In this document: positions 62,712 through 64,000 of the stretch, piece after piece
How positions within the stretch are numbered: the first letter of the stretch is position 1
How the letters are laid out: every line of letters begins with the position of its first letter
Assembly (NCBI RefSeq): GCF_003991585.1
Contig: NZ_PQSP01000003.1
Span: 62,001 to 126,000, forward strand
Length of the DNA: 64,000 nt
Direction: 5' to 3'
DNA from: Saezia sanguinis
GTDB taxonomy: Bacteria > Pseudomonadota > Gammaproteobacteria > Burkholderiales > Burkholderiaceae_C
Made by a program: the position numbers and the translations under genes
Notes under the pieces: model-generated
Databases searched by the model: none
What the model saw: only the letters and a program-made list of their open reading frames with translations
What the model was told of the DNA's origin: nothing

Positions 62712-63485
62712 CTAGTGTATATCAATCCAGGGGGTTCCGCTGTCTGCATCGGCTATGCGAACCTGATCTGGCGCGCACTCAAGCAAAGGGGCAAACAGCT
62801 GTGTCACATATTCCGGCTGGTTATTCTGCTGGCTTAAATGGGCCGCGACAACCTGTTGCAAAGCACTGTGCCTGATTTCCCTGAGAATATCAGCGGCCAC
62901 CTGGTTCGACAGGTGCCCCAGCGCCCCGGATACCCGCCTTTTCAGCCATACCGGATAGCTTGACCGGGCCAACAGCTCGGGCTCGTGGTTGGACTCCAGA
63001 AACAGTGCATGGCAATTGTAAATATTGCGGATGACATAATCCGTTGGCTGCCCCAGATCCGTCAGTACGCCCAGACGACTGCGGCTGTCTTCCACCCTCA
63101 ACTGCAATGGTTCACGCGCATCATGGGGTACGGTAAAAGGCGTCAAACGCAGATGGCCTATTTCAAAAGAGCGCCCATCGTGAGCAAACTGCACGCCTGA
63201 TGCAGCAGACTCCAGACTCATCGCGGTGCCTTCGCTCATCCACAAAGGAATACCCCAGCGTTGCGTGAACTTGAAGGCACAGCCCAAATGGTCAGAGTGC
63301 TCGTGTGTGATGAACACCGCCGACAAATCCGTCGGCTGCAATCCGGCGGCCGCCAGCCGCATCACCAGCTCTTTCTGGGTAAAGCCACAGTCAACCAGAA
63401 TGCGTGTCACCGCCCCCTGCACAGAAGCGCTTTCAATCACCAGCGCATTACCCGTACTGCCGCTGCCAAGGCTCTTAAACCGCAT
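62712..63485 (-). CDS. Metallo-beta-lactamase-fold hydrolase (YycJ/WalJ-like)
   Basis: A 257-residue MBL-fold protein. It begins MRFKSLGSGSTGNALVIES and has the metal motif FITHEHSDHLGCAFKFTQRWG, then LTPFTVPHDAREPLQLRVED, HALFLESNHEPELL and GHLSNQVAADIL with later His/Asp ligands. YycJ-type members are 5'-exonucleases or tRNA-processing-like nucleases by family; the activity here is inferred. Downstream of bamC on the same strand, a known Burkholderiales order (dapA, bamC, MBL hydrolase). Confidence 0.9.
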   Translation of the reverse strand: MRFKSLGSGSTGNALVIESASVQGAVTRILVDCGFTQKELVMRLAAAGLQPTDLSAVFITHEHSDHLGCAFKFTQRWGIPLWMSEGTAMSLESAASGVQFAHDGRSFEIGHLRLTPFTVPHDAREPLQLRVEDSRSRLGVLTDLGQPTDYVIRNIYNCHALFLESNHEPELLARSSYPVWLKRRVSGALGHLSNQVAADILREIRHSALQQVVAAHLSQQNNQPEYVTQLFAPLLECAPDQVRIADADSGTPWIDIH

Positions 63486-63513
63486 ACAACTTTCCGGCTC
63501 TGTGATTAACTGC

Positions 63514-63546
63514 TAAAAAAATAGGGATGGAAACCATCCCCATTTT
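63514..63546 (-). terminator. Rho-independent terminator between bamC and the MBL-fold gene
   Basis: GGGATGG (63524-63530) pairs with CCATCCC (63534-63540), loop AAA, with flanking A/T pairs and a T7 run on the minus strand. It ends bamC before the MBL-fold gene. Confidence 0.88.
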
Positions 63547-63563
63547 TATGGAACAAGAACAAC

Positions 63564-64000
63564 TCAGTTCAGATCTTTTGCCAGTGCATTGGTAATGCGC
63601 GTGGCAATCTGCTGGCTGACCGGCTGGCCTTTCTCATCAAAGACCTGAATCACCGTTGCATTGGGCGTATCGCTCGCAGCAGTCAGCTTGATCTGATAGG
63701 TCTGGGAGCTGGGCTGATTGCCGCTACCGCCAAACCAGCCACTGAACAGCCCCTTCTCACTGGCACGGGTATCAGCCACCGGATCTACATAACGTACCTG
63801 GTACATCCCGGTAGAACGGTCACGATTCACCACGGTAAAGCTCAGGCGGTCCAGCGAAATACCGACCCAGCGCCAGGCATCGTCCATCCCTTCGTCCAGA
63901 CGCACGGCAGGCTGCCCATTCACTTCAATGATATGTGCACGCGCCGGCATGGATTGAACCTGTGCCACCGCTTGCTGGGACTGTTCTTCGGAAACGCCCA
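63564..64000 (-). CDS. bamC: Outer-membrane protein assembly factor BamC (partial)
   Basis: C-terminal part of the BAM-complex lipoprotein (NlpB). The frame continues without stop to the right window edge, so the N-terminal signal and lipobox are missing; a GTG at 63968 is an internal codon, not the start. Recognisable segments are RAHIIEVNGQPAVRLDEGMDDAWRWVGISLDRLSFTVVNRDRSTGMYQVRYVDP (in parts) and QTYQIKLTAASDTPNATVIQVFDEKGQPVS, which match the helix-grip repeat of BamC. The acidic linker and Gln run lie before it. The upstream gene is probably dapA, outside the window. Confidence 0.85.
   Translation of the reverse strand, partial: GVSEEQSQQAVAQVQSMPARAHIIEVNGQPAVRLDEGMDDAWRWVGISLDRLSFTVVNRDRSTGMYQVRYVDPVADTRASEKGLFSGWFGGSGNQPSSQTYQIKLTAASDTPNATVIQVFDEKGQPVSQQIATRITNALAKDLN

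Overview
The window is about 64 kb of a dense, mid-GC bacterial chromosome with short intergenic gaps and no phage, CRISPR array, rRNA or tRNA that I can recognise. Gene content and order point to a betaproteobacterium of the order Burkholderiales: scpA beside a DUF3460 gene, surE-pcm-nlpD-rlmD, ribF-ileS-lspA, orn-M48 peptidase-rsgA, and a bamC / metallo-hydrolase pair at the right edge. The formate-linked genes (fdhD, formate-dependent purT), the short pta plus ackA pair and a giant anaerobe-type activase/dehydratase-like protein suggest an anaerobic or facultative member; an Oxalobacter-like organism would fit, but this is inference.

Layout. 1-3051: macAB tripartite efflux pump (minus strand, macB cut by the window edge). 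3231-8811: methyltransferase, neutral zinc metallopeptidase, a DUF4136-type lipoprotein, dcd, scpA, a DUF3460 protein and fdhD. 8965-15913: purT, a DUF998 membrane protein, trifunctional putA and an orphan polyamine/iron-type ABC ATPase. 16291-18178: HD phosphohydrolase, YbaN-type and SanA/YdcF-type membrane proteins. 18203-23322: a ybhGFSR-like ABC-2 exporter operon read on the minus strand, followed by sbcB. 25277-29596: the 1439-residue giant activase protein, then a monocistronic 164-residue unknown with its own promoter and terminator. 30480-32901: FadL-type porin, then two small iron genes (bfd, hemP), each behind a Fur-box-like site. 33356-38109: BI-1 family protein, rlmD, nlpD, pcm, surE. 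38241-42600: sulfurtransferase, PPP phosphatase and an ABC-2 transporter pair. 42748-50282: HNH endonuclease, ribF, ileS, lspA and a FUSC-type transporter. 50424-50691: a small element with 22-bp perfect terminal inverted repeats. 51165-55211: phosphoribosyltransferase, TSUP permease, pta and ackA. 55391-64000: small membrane protein, orn, M48 protease, rsgA, LysE exporter, metallophosphoesterase, Nudix hydrolase, pilin-like protein, FMN reductase, metallo-beta-lactamase-fold hydrolase and bamC (cut by the window edge).

How the genes work together. Most of the window is housekeeping: envelope assembly, RNA and ribosome maturation, nucleotide metabolism and translation. Carbon and energy genes form small groups: pta-ackA for acetyl-CoA/acetate interconversion with ATP formation, fdhD with purT around formate, and putA for proline oxidation. 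Three separate export systems (macAB, ybhGFSR-like, FUSC) lie in one window.

Points for a second look: the giant multidomain Fe-S ATPase with no partner gene beside it; the MITE-like element; the absence of rpoS between nlpD and rlmD, where many betaproteobacteria carry it; and the paired Fur-controlled mini-genes.
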